The notes: generated by a model not told the origin, from the sequence alone. DNA of 64,000 bases from an uncultured Ulvibacter sp. (GCA_943789105.1 CALSSW010000004.1:247365-311364), one strand, 5' to 3'; numbered from the stretch's first letter, positions 36,224-46,411 are shown. Numbers and translations: made by a program.

Positions 36224-38644
36224 ATGAGAAATATTGTTTTGTTTTTTATTGTACTAATACACACATCACTTCTGTTTTCGCAACAAGAAAAAACACTCAC
36301 TGCAACTAGAATTTCTAATGCGCCAAACATAGACGGTGTCTTAGATGATACTGTTTGGAAAAAACTCCCCTACTATGGAGACTTTAACATGCTAGAACCT
36401 GGAACGCAGGGTGATATACCATTAGGCTATCAAACCAAAGTTCAACTAGCCTATGACAATACTGCTGTCTATATCGCAGCATACATGGAAGATCCAAACC
36501 CAGATAGTATTGCGAGTCAATTCTCACAGCGTGATGATGTAGACGCTCAAGCAGATTTTATTGCAGTTGCATTAAACACCTACAATGATGGTATCAACGA
36601 GACACGTTTTGGGGTTACTAGTGCTGGTACTATTTTTGACTCTAAAATTTCTATCAACGATGAAGACATAGGATATAATGTTGTGTTTGAGTGTATAACA
36701 TCTAAGGATCGCAAAGGATGGTATGCAGAGTTTAAAATTCCATACAATGCGCTTCGCTTCCCTGAGCTTGAAATCCAGAATTGGAGTATAAATTTTTACA
36801 GACGCATTATCAATAGTAATGAAACCCATAGTTTTGCTGCTATTGATAATACAAAAGGCAAAGCAACACAATACAATGCTCCACTGCTAGGTATTGAAAA
36901 AATAAACCCTCCGGTTCGCCTTACCCTTTTTCCATTCACCCAGGGAGCTGTATCTGCCCTTGAAGGCAAAACCACTGCGAGTTTTAGTGCAGGTATGGAT
37001 TTAAAATACGGCCTTAGTGACAGTTTTACCCTTGATGCCACATTAATACCAGATTTTGGCCAAGCAGCCTTTGATGAAGTTACCCTTAATCTTGGACCTT
37101 TTGAACAAACTTTCGAAGAACAACGGCAATTTTTTACTGAAGGGACAGAGCTTTTTAATAAAGGAAGACTATTTTTCTCAAGAAGAGTGGGCGGTGCTCC
37201 AAGCAAGGAAATTACAGATATACAAGAAAATGAGGTGGTAAACCAGTTTCCTGAAAGTGTTAATCTGTTAAATGCGGTTAAAGTTTCTGGAAGAACAAAA
37301 GACAACTTAGGTGTTGGTTTTTTTAATGCCATAACCGAAAAAACATATGCAAAGGTTCTAAACGAGCAAACAGGCGTTATTAGAGAGGTACTTGTAGAAC
37401 CCCTAACCAACTATAATATTCTGGTTTTAGATCAGCAGTTTAATGACAATTCTTCTATTTCATTAATAAACACTAATGTAACACGTGATGGCCAATTTAG
37501 GGATGCAAATACCACGGCTATAATATATGATGTTTCAGACAAACAAAACACTTATAACCTATCTGGTAGAAATGTTGCCAGTAATGTGACTAAAGATAAC
37601 GGGATTAGTACAGGATTTTTATCTGAAATAGAGCTATCTAGAATAAAAGGGAAATTTAGATACCGCATAGAGCACAAACTCTCCAACACCACCTATGATA
37701 TCAATGATCTGGGGCTAAACAGGAGAAATAATTACAACAACCTTGAGGCAGAAATCTCCTATGAGAATTTTGAACCCACAAAAACATTTAACAAGTATAA
37801 GTTCGAATTATCTACTAGACACAGACGCCTTTACGATCCTAGTGTGGTAACAGGAAATTCATTTAGACTGGAAAGTTTTTTTGTATTAACATCTAGATTT
37901 GCCTTTGGCGGGTTTATGGACTACAGATCAAGTAGTGATGATTACTTTGAACCTCGGGTAGAAGGAAAATATGTTACTTTTTCAAAAAGTTTGGGTACCA
38001 AGATTTTTATCTCTACAGACTATAGAAAGGTATTTGCGGTAGATTTAAGTGTCGGTCAACGAAAAGATTTTGACCAACCACAACAACAGTTGTTTATTGA
38101 GTTTTCTCCGAGATATCGCTTCTCAGATAAGTTTTTAGTACAAATTGACACAGAGTTAACTAAAAGAGATGACCAGTTTGGCTATATAGATAATACAGAA
38201 ACAGATGTATTTTTTGGACAACGAGATCTTGTATCTATTGAAAATACGCTAACAGCAAGCTATAATTTTGATCCCTACAAAGCTATTGATCTGCGCTTTA
38301 GAAATTATTGGACTAGTGTAGATTATAGTGATGGTATTTTCTTTAAACTCAATGATGACGGTACTAAAGATGTTGTAGATTACCAAATAACACAAGAAAA
38401 CGACCCCAATAGAAATTTTAATATTTGGAATCTAGATCTGAGTTTTAGATGGCGCTTTGCCCCTGGTAGTGAGGCTAGTTTATTATACAGAAATCAAATT
38501 TTTAATAGTGACAATCAAGCAACATTAGGTTACACAGAAAGTTTGCAAAATTTATTTAAACAAGCTTTACAAAACACAATATCTCTTAGAGTTACGTATT
38601 TTTTAGATTACAATAATGTTTCTTATATTTTTAATAAAAAATAA
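36224..38644 (+). CDS. DUF5916 protein with N-terminal CBM9-like domain
   Basis: 806 residues from the ATG at 36224; a GTG three codons earlier is possible. A signal peptide (about 1-18) is followed by a CBM9-like beta domain (about 20-200; IDGVLDDTVWKKL, QTKVQLAYDNTAVYIAAYMED, WYAEFKIPYNALRFP). The long C-terminal part (DUF5916) has the alternating-strand pattern of an outer-membrane barrel and the conserved EQRQFFTEGTELF segment. Such proteins are common in Bacteroidota, often in sets. The role is unknown; a surface glycan-binding or processing function is a guess from the CBM9 domain. Confidence 0.85.
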   Translation: MRNIVLFFIVLIHTSLLFSQQEKTLTATRISNAPNIDGVLDDTVWKKLPYYGDFNMLEPGTQGDIPLGYQTKVQLAYDNTAVYIAAYMEDPNPDSIASQFSQRDDVDAQADFIAVALNTYNDGINETRFGVTSAGTIFDSKISINDEDIGYNVVFECITSKDRKGWYAEFKIPYNALRFPELEIQNWSINFYRRIINSNETHSFAAIDNTKGKATQYNAPLLGIEKINPPVRLTLFPFTQGAVSALEGKTTASFSAGMDLKYGLSDSFTLDATLIPDFGQAAFDEVTLNLGPFEQTFEEQRQFFTEGTELFNKGRLFFSRRVGGAPSKEITDIQENEVVNQFPESVNLLNAVKVSGRTKDNLGVGFFNAITEKTYAKVLNEQTGVIREVLVEPLTNYNILVLDQQFNDNSSISLINTNVTRDGQFRDANTTAIIYDVSDKQNTYNLSGRNVASNVTKDNGISTGFLSEIELSRIKGKFRYRIEHKLSNTTYDINDLGLNRRNNYNNLEAEISYENFEPTKTFNKYKFELSTRHRRLYDPSVVTGNSFRLESFFVLTSRFAFGGFMDYRSSSDDYFEPRVEGKYVTFSKSLGTKIFISTDYRKVFAVDLSVGQRKDFDQPQQQLFIEFSPRYRFSDKFLVQIDTELTKRDDQFGYIDNTETDVFFGQRDLVSIENTLTASYNFDPYKAIDLRFRNYWTSVDYSDGIFFKLNDDGTKDVVDYQITQENDPNRNFNIWNLDLSFRWRFAPGSEASLLYRNQIFNSDNQATLGYTESLQNLFKQALQNTISLRVTYFLDYNNVSYIFNKK

Positions 38645-38741
38645 GTTGCTTCACCTTATCTCATATAAATAGTTAAGAAGATTTTATCTTGTGCAATAAT
38701 GTGAGTATTTTGCTTGTTTAAATCTATATAAGGAAAATACT

Positions 38742-40142
38742 ATGAAAAAGTTTTATATATCTATACTAGCGAGTTTACTCCTTTTTACTGGATGCTTTGA
38801 AGACTTTGATGATACTATAAACCCTGCCTCTACCCTAGAGATTCAAAACTTTATATATCGTGGTTTAAATTATTTCTATTTATATAAAGAAGACACTCCA
38901 GAACTTGCCAATGACGCCTTTTTAACAAATGATGATAGAAACAGTTTCTTAGAAAGCTATGAGTCACCACAAGATTTATTTGATTATTTAAAAGCTGACC
39001 AAGATCGTTTTAGTTTTCTTACAGATGATTATGTTTCCCTGGAAAATGCGCTAAGCGGCGTAACTCTTAACAATGGTATGGAGTTTGGGTTGGTTTTTTA
39101 CCCAGATGGTAGCGGTGATGTATTTGGCTATGTACGTTATGTGCTTCCGAATTCTAGCGCTGCTAGCACCGCTTTGCAACGAGGAGATATCTTCAATACC
39201 ATAGATGGCCAACAAATAAATGAGACTAATTATAATGATTTACTTGCTCCAGACACTTACAGCATTGGGCTAGCAACCTTTGACGGATTTACCATTACCC
39301 CTACTGGTACAACTATTGAACTTACAAAATCACAAATCACAGAAAATCCAATACATATCGCCCAAACACTTACCATTGAAGGACAAAAAGTAGGATATCT
39401 AATGTATAATGCTTTTACAAGAGATTTTGATCCTGAGTTAAATGCGGTTTTTGGTACCTTTAAAAACCAAGGCATTGACCACCTTATTATTGATTTAAGG
39501 TACAATGGTGGTGGTTCTGTAGAGACTGCTGTAGATCTTTCTTCTATGATTACAGGACAGTTTAATAACCAAATATTTTACACAGAGCAGTGGAACCAAG
39601 ACCGGCAAGCCCAATATGCAAGCCCTGGACTATTTAATACACAAATTTCAAATGGTGATGTAATTAATAGTTTAAATCTAGATCGGGTATATATCATTAC
39701 AAGTGCTCGCTCTGCCTCCGCCAGTGAACTTGTAATAAATGGCCTAGCACCTTATATTACAATTACTCAGGTGGGAGATACCACTACGGGTAAATTTCAA
39801 GCTTCATTTTTATTGTATGATGCTCCAACCCCAAACTTTAGTAGGTCACAGGCAAATGTAAATCATACCTACGCTATGTTACCACTTGTTTTTAAAACAG
39901 TAAATGCTGCAGGCAGTACAGATTATGTAGATGGACTTGTCCCAGATATCGAACAAAAAGAAAACTACGCAAATTTAGGGCAATTAGGAACCATAACAGA
40001 ACCTTTACTTGCAGAAACACTTAACCAGATATTTCCCGGGCTTGCTCCATCAACAGTGTTTGATAGTTTTACAGAAATTGGAGACAGCAACAGCAATAAT
40101 ATCTTGGAAGGCATCATGTTTATTGAAAACAAACAATACTAA
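38742..40142 (+). CDS. S41-family C-terminal processing protease, lipoprotein
   Basis: 466 residues. The lipobox FTGC puts Cys18 at the mature N-terminus, so it is anchored in the envelope. A PDZ-like region (about 108-200; VLPNSSAASTALQRGD, IDGQQIN) precedes the tail-specific protease core: DHLIIDLRYNGGGSV at 246-260, the catalytic Ser in SASASE (324-329) and Lys351 in TTGK. The family cleaves near C-termini of envelope proteins. It is separated from the LolD-type gene by 42 bases and may be part of the plus-strand run. Confidence 0.88.
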   Translation: MKKFYISILASLLLFTGCFEDFDDTINPASTLEIQNFIYRGLNYFYLYKEDTPELANDAFLTNDDRNSFLESYESPQDLFDYLKADQDRFSFLTDDYVSLENALSGVTLNNGMEFGLVFYPDGSGDVFGYVRYVLPNSSAASTALQRGDIFNTIDGQQINETNYNDLLAPDTYSIGLATFDGFTITPTGTTIELTKSQITENPIHIAQTLTIEGQKVGYLMYNAFTRDFDPELNAVFGTFKNQGIDHLIIDLRYNGGGSVETAVDLSSMITGQFNNQIFYTEQWNQDRQAQYASPGLFNTQISNGDVINSLNLDRVYIITSARSASASELVINGLAPYITITQVGDTTTGKFQASFLLYDAPTPNFSRSQANVNHTYAMLPLVFKTVNAAGSTDYVDGLVPDIEQKENYANLGQLGTITEPLLAETLNQIFPGLAPSTVFDSFTEIGDSNSNNILEGIMFIENKQY

Positions 40143-40184
40143 AAAAGAACCAAAAACTACCCAAATAAAATATTAACAAAACCT

Positions 40185-40841
40185 ATGATAACAGCAAAAA
40201 ATATCCACAAATACTATGAAAAGCTACACGTTTTAAAGGGTGTAGATCTTCATATAAAAAAAGGAGAAATTGTTTCTATTGTAGGTGCCTCGGGTGCTGG
40301 AAAAACAACCTTACTTCAAATTTTAGGGACTCTTGATGGTTTTGACAATGGAGGGCTAACGATTAACAATACGCAAATAGCTACTTTAAACAAGAAACAA
40401 CTTGCAAGCTTTAGAAATACTTCATTGGGTTTTATTTTCCAATTCCACCAATTACTTCCAGAGTTTACTGCCCTTGAAAATGTTTGTATTCCTGGGTTTA
40501 TTAAAAAATCAAATAAGACAGAGGTAGAAAAAAGAGCCAAAGAGCTTCTTGCCTTTCTTGGCTTAAGTTCTCGTGAAAATCATAAACCCAATGAATTATC
40601 TGGAGGAGAACAACAACGTGTTGCTGTTGCCAGAGCTTTAATAAACAACCCAGCAATTATTCTGGCAGATGAACCTAGTGGAAATCTAGACACAGAAAGT
40701 GCAGAGAACCTTCATAATTTATTTTTCAAACTAAGAGACAAATTTGGACAAACCTTTGTTATAGTTACTCATAACAAAGACTTAGCATTTATGGCAGACA
40801 GAAAACTAACCATGCAAGATGGTACTATAATTAGTGACTAG
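40185..40841 (+). CDS. lolD: LolD-like ABC transporter ATP-binding protein
   Basis: 218 residues, one nucleotide-binding domain. Walker [10 protein letters not shown] is at about 34-42, the signature LSGGEQQR is at 138-145, and Walker B ILADEPSG follows. It belongs to the MacB/LolD group that powers export of lipoproteins or other substrates through a separate membrane subunit. No permease is next to it, which is usual for this gene in flavobacteria. The assignment to LolD over other small ABC exporters rests on overall resemblance. Confidence 0.8.
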   Translation: MITAKNIHKYYEKLHVLKGVDLHIKKGEIVSIVGASGAGKTTLLQILGTLDGFDNGGLTINNTQIATLNKKQLASFRNTSLGFIFQFHQLLPEFTALENVCIPGFIKKSNKTEVEKRAKELLAFLGLSSRENHKPNELSGGEQQRVAVARALINNPAIILADEPSGNLDTESAENLHNLFFKLRDKFGQTFVIVTHNKDLAFMADRKLTMQDGTIISD

Positions 40842-40895
40842 CGCACTCTTTAGTGTTATACACCACATTAGAAATCATCAATTATATATCTAAAA

Positions 40896-41666
40896 ATGAA
40901 GCTTGATAAAACCGAATTAAAAGAATTTTTAGATCAAAAAGTACAACAATACAATACCTTAGATTTTATAGGGACAGACCCCATACAAATACCACATCAT
41001 TTTAAAGAGAAAGAGGATATAGAAATTTCTGGATTTTTAATAGCCACCATTGCTTGGGGAAACAGAAAAAGTATTATCACAAATGGAGAGCGACTATTAA
41101 ATATAATGGGCAACTCCCCTTTTGATTTTGTTTTAAACTACACAGATAAACATAAAAAATACACAAAAGGATTTGTGCACAGAACATTTAATGAAGATGA
41201 TTTGCATACCTTTTTCTTGGCCCTTTCCAATATTTACAAACACCATCAAGGCCTAGAGGCTGTGTTTTCAGAAAATAGTACACCTCATAGTATGCAACCT
41301 GCTATACATGCGTTTAAAAAGGTGTTTTTTGAGATTTCACACCAATCTAGAACACAAAAACATGTGAGTGATCCATTAAAAAACAGTGCTGCAAAACGTA
41401 TTAATATGTTTTTAAGGTGGATGGTTCGTCAAGACAATACAGGTGTAGATTTTGGTATTTGGAATACAATCTCTCCAGCTATTTTATCCTGCCCTTTAGA
41501 TGTGCACAGTGCAGCAATTGCTAGAAAAATAAGTATTTTAACCCGCAAACAAAATGATGGCAAAGCTCTACATGAGTTAGACAAGGCGCTGCGCGAAATG
41601 GACCCTATAGATCCCGTTAAGTATGATTTTGCACTTTTTGGTTTGGGTGCTTTTGAGAAATTTTAA
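40896..41666 (+). CDS. TIGR02757 (DUF2400) family protein
   Basis: 256 residues. I recognise the family by its opening (FLDQKVQQYNTLDFIGTDPI), ISGFLIATIAWGNRKSI (about 50-66) and the conserved RINMFLRWMVRQD and CPLDVHSA motifs. The fold resembles HhH-type DNA glycosylases or endonucleases in general organisation, but the activity is unknown. It is followed by the BatA-type gene with a separate promoter. Confidence 0.75.
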   Translation: MKLDKTELKEFLDQKVQQYNTLDFIGTDPIQIPHHFKEKEDIEISGFLIATIAWGNRKSIITNGERLLNIMGNSPFDFVLNYTDKHKKYTKGFVHRTFNEDDLHTFFLALSNIYKHHQGLEAVFSENSTPHSMQPAIHAFKKVFFEISHQSRTQKHVSDPLKNSAAKRINMFLRWMVRQDNTGVDFGIWNTISPAILSCPLDVHSAAIARKISILTRKQNDGKALHELDKALREMDPIDPVKYDFALFGLGAFEKF

Positions 41667-41693
41667 AAGTATAATCTGCTTTAATGTAATTAA

Positions 41694-41726
41694 TTGGTCT
41701 TAATTAACTTCGGTTTTTTATCTTTG
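41694..41726 (+). promoter_or_regulatory. Candidate promoter for the BatA-type gene
   Basis: TTG at 41694-41696, a 22-base spacer and TATCTTTG at 41719-41726. The ATG is 21 bases downstream. Confidence 0.4.
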
Positions 41727-41746
41727 CTTAAATAGTATATACATAA

Positions 41747-43672
41747 ATGCAGTTTAAATACCCGGAACTTCTCTACGCACTTTTTTTACTACTAATTCCT
41801 ATTTTAATCCATTTATTTCAACTCAGACGCTTTCAAAAAGTGTCTTTTACCAATGTTTCGTTTTTAAAGAAAGTGAGCATGCAAACACGCAATAGCTCTC
41901 AAATAAAGAAATGGCTTATTCTGATGCTTCGATTGCTATCCATTGCTGCCATTGTAATTGCATTCACAGAACCCTTTAAAGCTTCTAAAACAGCTTTAAA
42001 CAGTATTAAAGAAACCACTATTTATATAGACAACTCCTTTAGTATGCAGGCCAATGGTGCTCAAGGTCCTTTATTAAATAGCGCACTACAAGATCTCATA
42101 ACCCAAATACCATCAAAGAGTAAAGTAAACTGGTTTACCAATACCTCTTCAAAGAAAGATGCAAGTGTACAACAACTTAAAAAAGATTTTTTAACATTAG
42201 AATATACTCAAAAACAGCTCAGTCCCAAACAAGTGCTACTAAAGGCAGATGTATTTTTCAGTAAAGACAAAACATCAGACAAAAGATTGATTTATATCTC
42301 TGACTTTCAAAAAAAGGATGAATTCCCCCAAGTAAATGATCGTTTTAAGGTAGATGCAGTGCAGTTAATACCCAATCAACGGCAAAATATTTCCATAGAC
42401 TCTGCTTATGTTGTATCCAAAAAAACTGGACTTACTCAAGTAATAGTTACATTATCTGCAAAAGAACTTTCTAAAACCACAGTTTCTGTTTCGTTGTATA
42501 ATGACAATACCCTAACATCAAAGATTGCTGTAGATTTTAGCAAATACAGTACACAGGACATCACCTTTGATCTAGTTAATACACCTAATTTTAAAGGCAG
42601 TATTACCCTCACAGACAATGGCCTTAGCTATGACAACAGTCTTTATTTTAGTATAAATACCCCTGCAAAATTAAAAGTACTTAGCATAAACGCCAGTAAT
42701 GCAGATTTCTTAAAACGTTTGTATGCTACACAAGAATTTGAGTATACAAGCCAAGATGCGAAAAACCTTAACTATAGTTTACTTTCTCAGCAAAATTGTA
42801 TCATACTAAATGAATTAAAAAGTATTGATAGCTCACTGAGTAATGCCCTTACAGAATTTTCTCAAAATGGTGGGAGTGTATTAATTATCCCCGCACAAGA
42901 GATAGATATTACAAGTTATAATGGTTTGTTGAAAAATTTAAACTTAGGAGTTTTTGACAGCAAACTCGAAAGGCAAAAGAAAATCACTAACATTGTTTTT
43001 GAGCACCCAATCTACCGTGATGTTTTCGAAAAACGCATTACAAATTTCCAATTTCCAAGTATCAAAAGTTTTTACACAATCACTTCAGAGGCATCTACTT
43101 TGCTGGGATTTGAGGATGACAAACCTTTTATATTGGGCTTAAAAAACAACTATATTGCAACAGCAGCCTTTAATACACAAAATGGTAATTTTATAAGCTC
43201 TCCTATAATTGTACCTACACTATATAATATAGCTAGAGAGAGTATAGAGGCGCCCAAATTATATTATAACATTGCATCTTATGTGTCTTTTGGAGTTGGG
43301 GTTGCATTAAAAGAAGATGAAGTATTACACATTAAAGATAGTATTGTTAACTTTATACCCCTGCAAAAAGCCAAGGCTAATAAAGTTGTTGTTACAACCA
43401 ATGAGTATCCAAAAAGTGCAGGAACATTTTCTATAAATAAAGCAGATGCGTTTATTGAAAGTGTAAGTTATAATTACGATAGAGACGAAACAAATCTAAT
43501 CTATGGTGATGTAAAAAACTGGAACGCAGTAACACAACATCAAAACATTACAAGTTTGTTTGATGCTATTGAAAAAGAAAATACAATTACTGCATTTTGG
43601 AAATGGTTTGCCCTTTTAGCGCTACTATTTCTAATTGCTGAAATGTTAGTTTTAAAATTTTATAAAAATTAA
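41747..43672 (+). CDS. BatA-domain membrane protein
   Basis: 641 residues. The N-terminus (MQFKYPELLYALFLLLIPILIHLFQLRRF) with two hydrophobic segments is the BatA/BatB-type N-terminal domain, and a third hydrophobic segment lies near the C-terminus (about 615-635). The periplasmic part, about 80-610, includes a von Willebrand A-like stretch (TIYIDNSFSMQANG) and a DUF4159/glutamine-amidotransferase-like region. It is related to the aerotolerance Bat proteins, but no MoxR ATPase or other bat gene is adjacent. Upstream of the dihydroorotase-like gene, with about 50 bases between. Confidence 0.8.
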   Translation: MQFKYPELLYALFLLLIPILIHLFQLRRFQKVSFTNVSFLKKVSMQTRNSSQIKKWLILMLRLLSIAAIVIAFTEPFKASKTALNSIKETTIYIDNSFSMQANGAQGPLLNSALQDLITQIPSKSKVNWFTNTSSKKDASVQQLKKDFLTLEYTQKQLSPKQVLLKADVFFSKDKTSDKRLIYISDFQKKDEFPQVNDRFKVDAVQLIPNQRQNISIDSAYVVSKKTGLTQVIVTLSAKELSKTTVSVSLYNDNTLTSKIAVDFSKYSTQDITFDLVNTPNFKGSITLTDNGLSYDNSLYFSINTPAKLKVLSINASNADFLKRLYATQEFEYTSQDAKNLNYSLLSQQNCIILNELKSIDSSLSNALTEFSQNGGSVLIIPAQEIDITSYNGLLKNLNLGVFDSKLERQKKITNIVFEHPIYRDVFEKRITNFQFPSIKSFYTITSEASTLLGFEDDKPFILGLKNNYIATAAFNTQNGNFISSPIIVPTLYNIARESIEAPKLYYNIASYVSFGVGVALKEDEVLHIKDSIVNFIPLQKAKANKVVVTTNEYPKSAGTFSINKADAFIESVSYNYDRDETNLIYGDVKNWNAVTQHQNITSLFDAIEKENTITAFWKWFALLALLFLIAEMLVLKFYKN

Positions 43673-43721
43673 AAACCAATAGCATAGTAGCTATTGGAGG
43701 TAACCTGTAAATTTGAGTATT

Positions 43722-44975
43722 ATGAACATATTACTAAAATCGGCAACTATTGTAGATAGTGAAACTAAATACCATTTAAAAAAATGTGATCTACTTATTG
43801 AAAAAGGGATCATATCAAAAATTTCCTCCTCTATAGCTGCACAAAAAAATATGCAGGTTATAAAGCGGCCTAATCTGCACATTTCAAGAGGCTGGTTTGA
43901 TAGCGGAGTATCTTTTGGAGAGCCTGGTTTTGAGGAGAGAGAAAATATTGCAAACGGCTTAAAAACAGCAGCTTTATCTGGCTTCACTACAGTTGCATTA
44001 AACACAAACACCCGCCCTGTTCCAGACAATAAAGGAGCCATTAGATTTTTAAAAACCATAGCACAAAACCATGGTGTTACCCTACTACCAAATGGCTGTC
44101 TTACTCAGAAGGCCAAAGGAGAAGACCTAGCTGAACTCTTTGACATGCAAAGTGAGGGAGCGCTTAGTTTTTACGATTATAAAAAACCTATAGCAAACCC
44201 AAATTTGCTTAAAATAGCCCTGCAGTACTCCCAAAGTTTTAATGGTCTTGTACAGTCCTACCCTTGTGAGAGCGCCATTGCACCAAAAGGAATGGTAAAT
44301 GAACATCTAAATGCCACACTACTTGGGCTAAAAGGAATACCTTCTCTTGCCGAATCTCTACAAATTGCCAGAGACCTCTACATCTTGGAGTACACCGGGG
44401 GCAGGCTACATATTCCTACCATATCTACCCTAGAGAGTGTACAGCTCATAAAACAAGCAAAGAAAAAGGGATTACAAGTAAGCTGTAGTGTATCTATTAA
44501 TAATCTTACTCTTACAGATAAGGTGCTTGAGAGTTTTGACACCAACTACAAACTCATGCCTCCTCTAAGAACACCCCAAGATATAAAAGCATTAAAAAAA
44601 GCACTTACAGATGGCACTATAGATATGGTCACCAGTGACCACAACCCTATAGATATTGAGCATAAAAAAATAGAGTTTGACCACGCTAAATATGGTAGTA
44701 TTGGTCTTGAAAGTTGTTTTGGAGCACTACAAAAAGTAACAAATCTAGAAACTGCAATACAGGCACTAACCCAACAATCTGTATTTAATATTTCACAAAG
44801 TAGTATAGCCCAAGGCCAAAAAGCCAACATAACACTCTTTGACCCTACACTAAAGTGGGAATTTGAAAAAGAGCATATTATCTCTAGCTCAAAAAATGCT
44901 GCTTTTCTAGGGCAACCTCTTTTAGGGAGAGCCTATGGGATTATTAATAATAGTCAAGTCCTGCTTCATGAGTAA
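43722..44975 (+). CDS. Dihydroorotase-like protein lacking metal ligands
   Basis: 417 residues from the ATG at 43722; an in-frame TTG at 43713 is less likely. It aligns with class I dihydroorotases: EPGFEERENIANGLKTAALSGFTTVALNTNT, and SDHNPIDIEHK near the C-terminus. The metal-binding HxH motif (normally FxDxHxHxR before EPG) reads WFDSGVSFGEPG here, with no histidine. The HVST-type histidine is replaced (LHIPTIST), although the late Asp/His (TSDHNP) is kept. It is therefore predicted to be a non-catalytic homologue, like PyrC-like partners that bind aspartate transcarbamoylase. The overlapping next gene starts 8 bases before its stop. Confidence 0.8.
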   Translation: MNILLKSATIVDSETKYHLKKCDLLIEKGIISKISSSIAAQKNMQVIKRPNLHISRGWFDSGVSFGEPGFEERENIANGLKTAALSGFTTVALNTNTRPVPDNKGAIRFLKTIAQNHGVTLLPNGCLTQKAKGEDLAELFDMQSEGALSFYDYKKPIANPNLLKIALQYSQSFNGLVQSYPCESAIAPKGMVNEHLNATLLGLKGIPSLAESLQIARDLYILEYTGGRLHIPTISTLESVQLIKQAKKKGLQVSCSVSINNLTLTDKVLESFDTNYKLMPPLRTPQDIKALKKALTDGTIDMVTSDHNPIDIEHKKIEFDHAKYGSIGLESCFGALQKVTNLETAIQALTQQSVFNISQSSIAQGQKANITLFDPTLKWEFEKEHIISSSKNAAFLGQPLLGRAYGIINNSQVLLHE

Positions 44976-45294
44976 AACAAGTGCCCCAAAAGGGAAAAAC
45001 CTAGCTATTGTAGCCTACATTACTTTTATAGGAATGTTTATAGCCTATACCATTAATAGAGATAAAAAAGATGCTTTTGCCACCGCACATATTAAAAACA
45101 TGTGCGGCCTTGTTTTTGGACTTTTAATTGCCCAAACAACTCAAGGATATATTAATCAAGAATTAGGAGATGTTTTATGGTATGTTGCGTTTTCATTATG
45201 GTTGTATTCTTTAATTTCTGCTGTATTTAACAAAAAACCTAATATCCCGCTTTTAAGTGATAAGTTTCAAGAATGGTTTACATTTCTAGACTAG
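44968..45294 (+). CDS. Small membrane protein, DUF4870-like (copy 1)
   Basis: 108 residues from the ATG at 44968, which overlaps the dihydroorotase-like stop by 8 bases. Three to four hydrophobic segments alternate with charged loops: LAIVAYITFIGMFIAYTINRDKK, then the AHIKNMCGLVFGLL segment, and a final one before FNKKPNIPLLSDKF. The next gene encodes a similar protein (AIITYITFIGWIIAFMLNN), so the two are probably tandem paralogues. Function unknown; the DUF4870 assignment is a pattern judgement. Confidence 0.65.
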   Translation: MSKTSAPKGKNLAIVAYITFIGMFIAYTINRDKKDAFATAHIKNMCGLVFGLLIAQTTQGYINQELGDVLWYVAFSLWLYSLISAVFNKKPNIPLLSDKFQEWFTFLD

Positions 45295-45334
45295 ATATAC
45301 TGCCATTTAACATTCAAATTTTAAAATAGTAAAC

Positions 45335-45658
45335 ATGCAAACTACCCCAAATAACTCAAGAGCTCTTGCTATTATCACCTACATAACATTTATTGGTTGG
45401 ATTATTGCTTTTATGCTCAACAACAAACTAAAACATTCGCTAGTTACCTACCACCAAAAACAATCTTTAGGAATTCAGTGCATCTATTTTGCTATAGCCG
45501 TTTTAATAACCCTTACAGGTTTATTGAGCCTACAAATACTTTTCCTTGGAGTATTTATTCTTATCATCATAGGAATTTCAAATGCTAGCAATCAAATAAA
45601 CAAACCCCTACCAATTGTTGGGGTTTACTTTGAAAAGTGGTTTGAAAATATAGTATAA
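45335..45658 (+). CDS. Small membrane protein, DUF4870-like (copy 2)
   Basis: 107 residues with three or four hydrophobic segments. It shares with copy 1 the opening A.ITYITFIGWIIAFMLNN, a HQKQSLGIQ loop where copy 1 has HIKNMCGL, and the tail LP..GVYFEKWFE corresponding to LLSDKFQEWF. It lies 40 bases after copy 1. Such paired membrane proteins of unknown role occur next to the dihydroorotase-like gene in the flavobacteria I know, but I cannot say what they do. Confidence 0.7.
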   Translation: MQTTPNNSRALAIITYITFIGWIIAFMLNNKLKHSLVTYHQKQSLGIQCIYFAIAVLITLTGLLSLQILFLGVFILIIIGISNASNQINKPLPIVGVYFEKWFENIV

Positions 45659-45727
45659 AACCGACGATGTATTGCCAAACTATTTTTTTTACCATCACCA
45701 ACGCTTTTTGCTGTATACTTTTAAAAC

Positions 45728-46384
45728 ATGAAAAAACAACAATTACTTCTAGAACATAACTACCAAAGACCAGAAATAAAAACAAATAAAGCCCCTGTAA
45801 TTATTTTACTACACGGGTATGGCAGTGATCATAATGATTTGTTTTCTTTCGCGCCACATTTACCAAAAACACATCATATTATAGCCCTAAGGGCTCCATT
45901 GGCCATGCAACCCCATGGGAATGCTTGGTATTCTATCTATTTTGAAGCGGGTGATTCAAAATTTAACGACATACCCCAAGCACTTGCGGCTAGAGATAAA
46001 GTGGTGCAATGCATAGACAACATAATAGATGCGTATAATGCAGACCCAGAAGATGTAACATTAATAGGGTTTAGTCAAGGAACTATTTTAAGCTTTGCGG
46101 TTGCACTTAGTTATCCAAAAAAAGTCAAAAACATTGTTGGCCTTAGTGGGTATATTAGTAAAGACATGCTTACACCAGGGTATGAGAAAAACGATTTTAG
46201 CCATCTCAATGTATACAACTCACATGGGAGTGTAGACCAAGTAATTCCTGTTTCATGGGCACAAAAAACTCCTGGTTTTTTAAAAGAACTAAATATAGAA
46301 TGTGCCTATAGTGAGTTTCCTGTTGGTCATGGAGTAGCTCCAGATAATTTTCATGAATTTAAAGCTTGGTTAGCCAAGCAATAG
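45728..46384 (+). CDS. Alpha/beta-hydrolase, phospholipase/carboxylesterase family
   Basis: 218 residues, no signal peptide. The oxyanion region is LLHGYGSDHND (28-38). The triad is S116 in GFSQG, D170 in SHGSVDQVIP and H201 in PVGHGVAP, matching the carboxylesterase/acyl-protein thioesterase group. It probably hydrolyses short esters or acyl-thioesters in the cytoplasm; the physiological substrate is not evident. It sits at the end of the plus-strand run and converges on a minus-strand gene with 27 bases between them. Confidence 0.88.
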   Translation: MKKQQLLLEHNYQRPEIKTNKAPVIILLHGYGSDHNDLFSFAPHLPKTHHIIALRAPLAMQPHGNAWYSIYFEAGDSKFNDIPQALAARDKVVQCIDNIIDAYNADPEDVTLIGFSQGTILSFAVALSYPKKVKNIVGLSGYISKDMLTPGYEKNDFSHLNVYNSHGSVDQVIPVSWAQKTPGFLKELNIECAYSEFPVGHGVAPDNFHEFKAWLAKQ

Positions 46385-46411
46385 CTGCTTCTATGTATAG
46401 TTCAACAACCT

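Noticed and set aside
36796-37410. 204-residue open frame on the minus strand
   Set aside because: Antisense to the DUF5916 gene. It is rich in Ser/Leu/Val from reverse complementing and has no recognisable motif or promoter.
43676-43697. Hairpin CCAATAGC/GCTATTGG just after the BatA-type gene
   Set aside because: There is no T run after the stem, and the dihydroorotase-like gene follows closely. It is better seen as a possible mRNA structure than a terminator.
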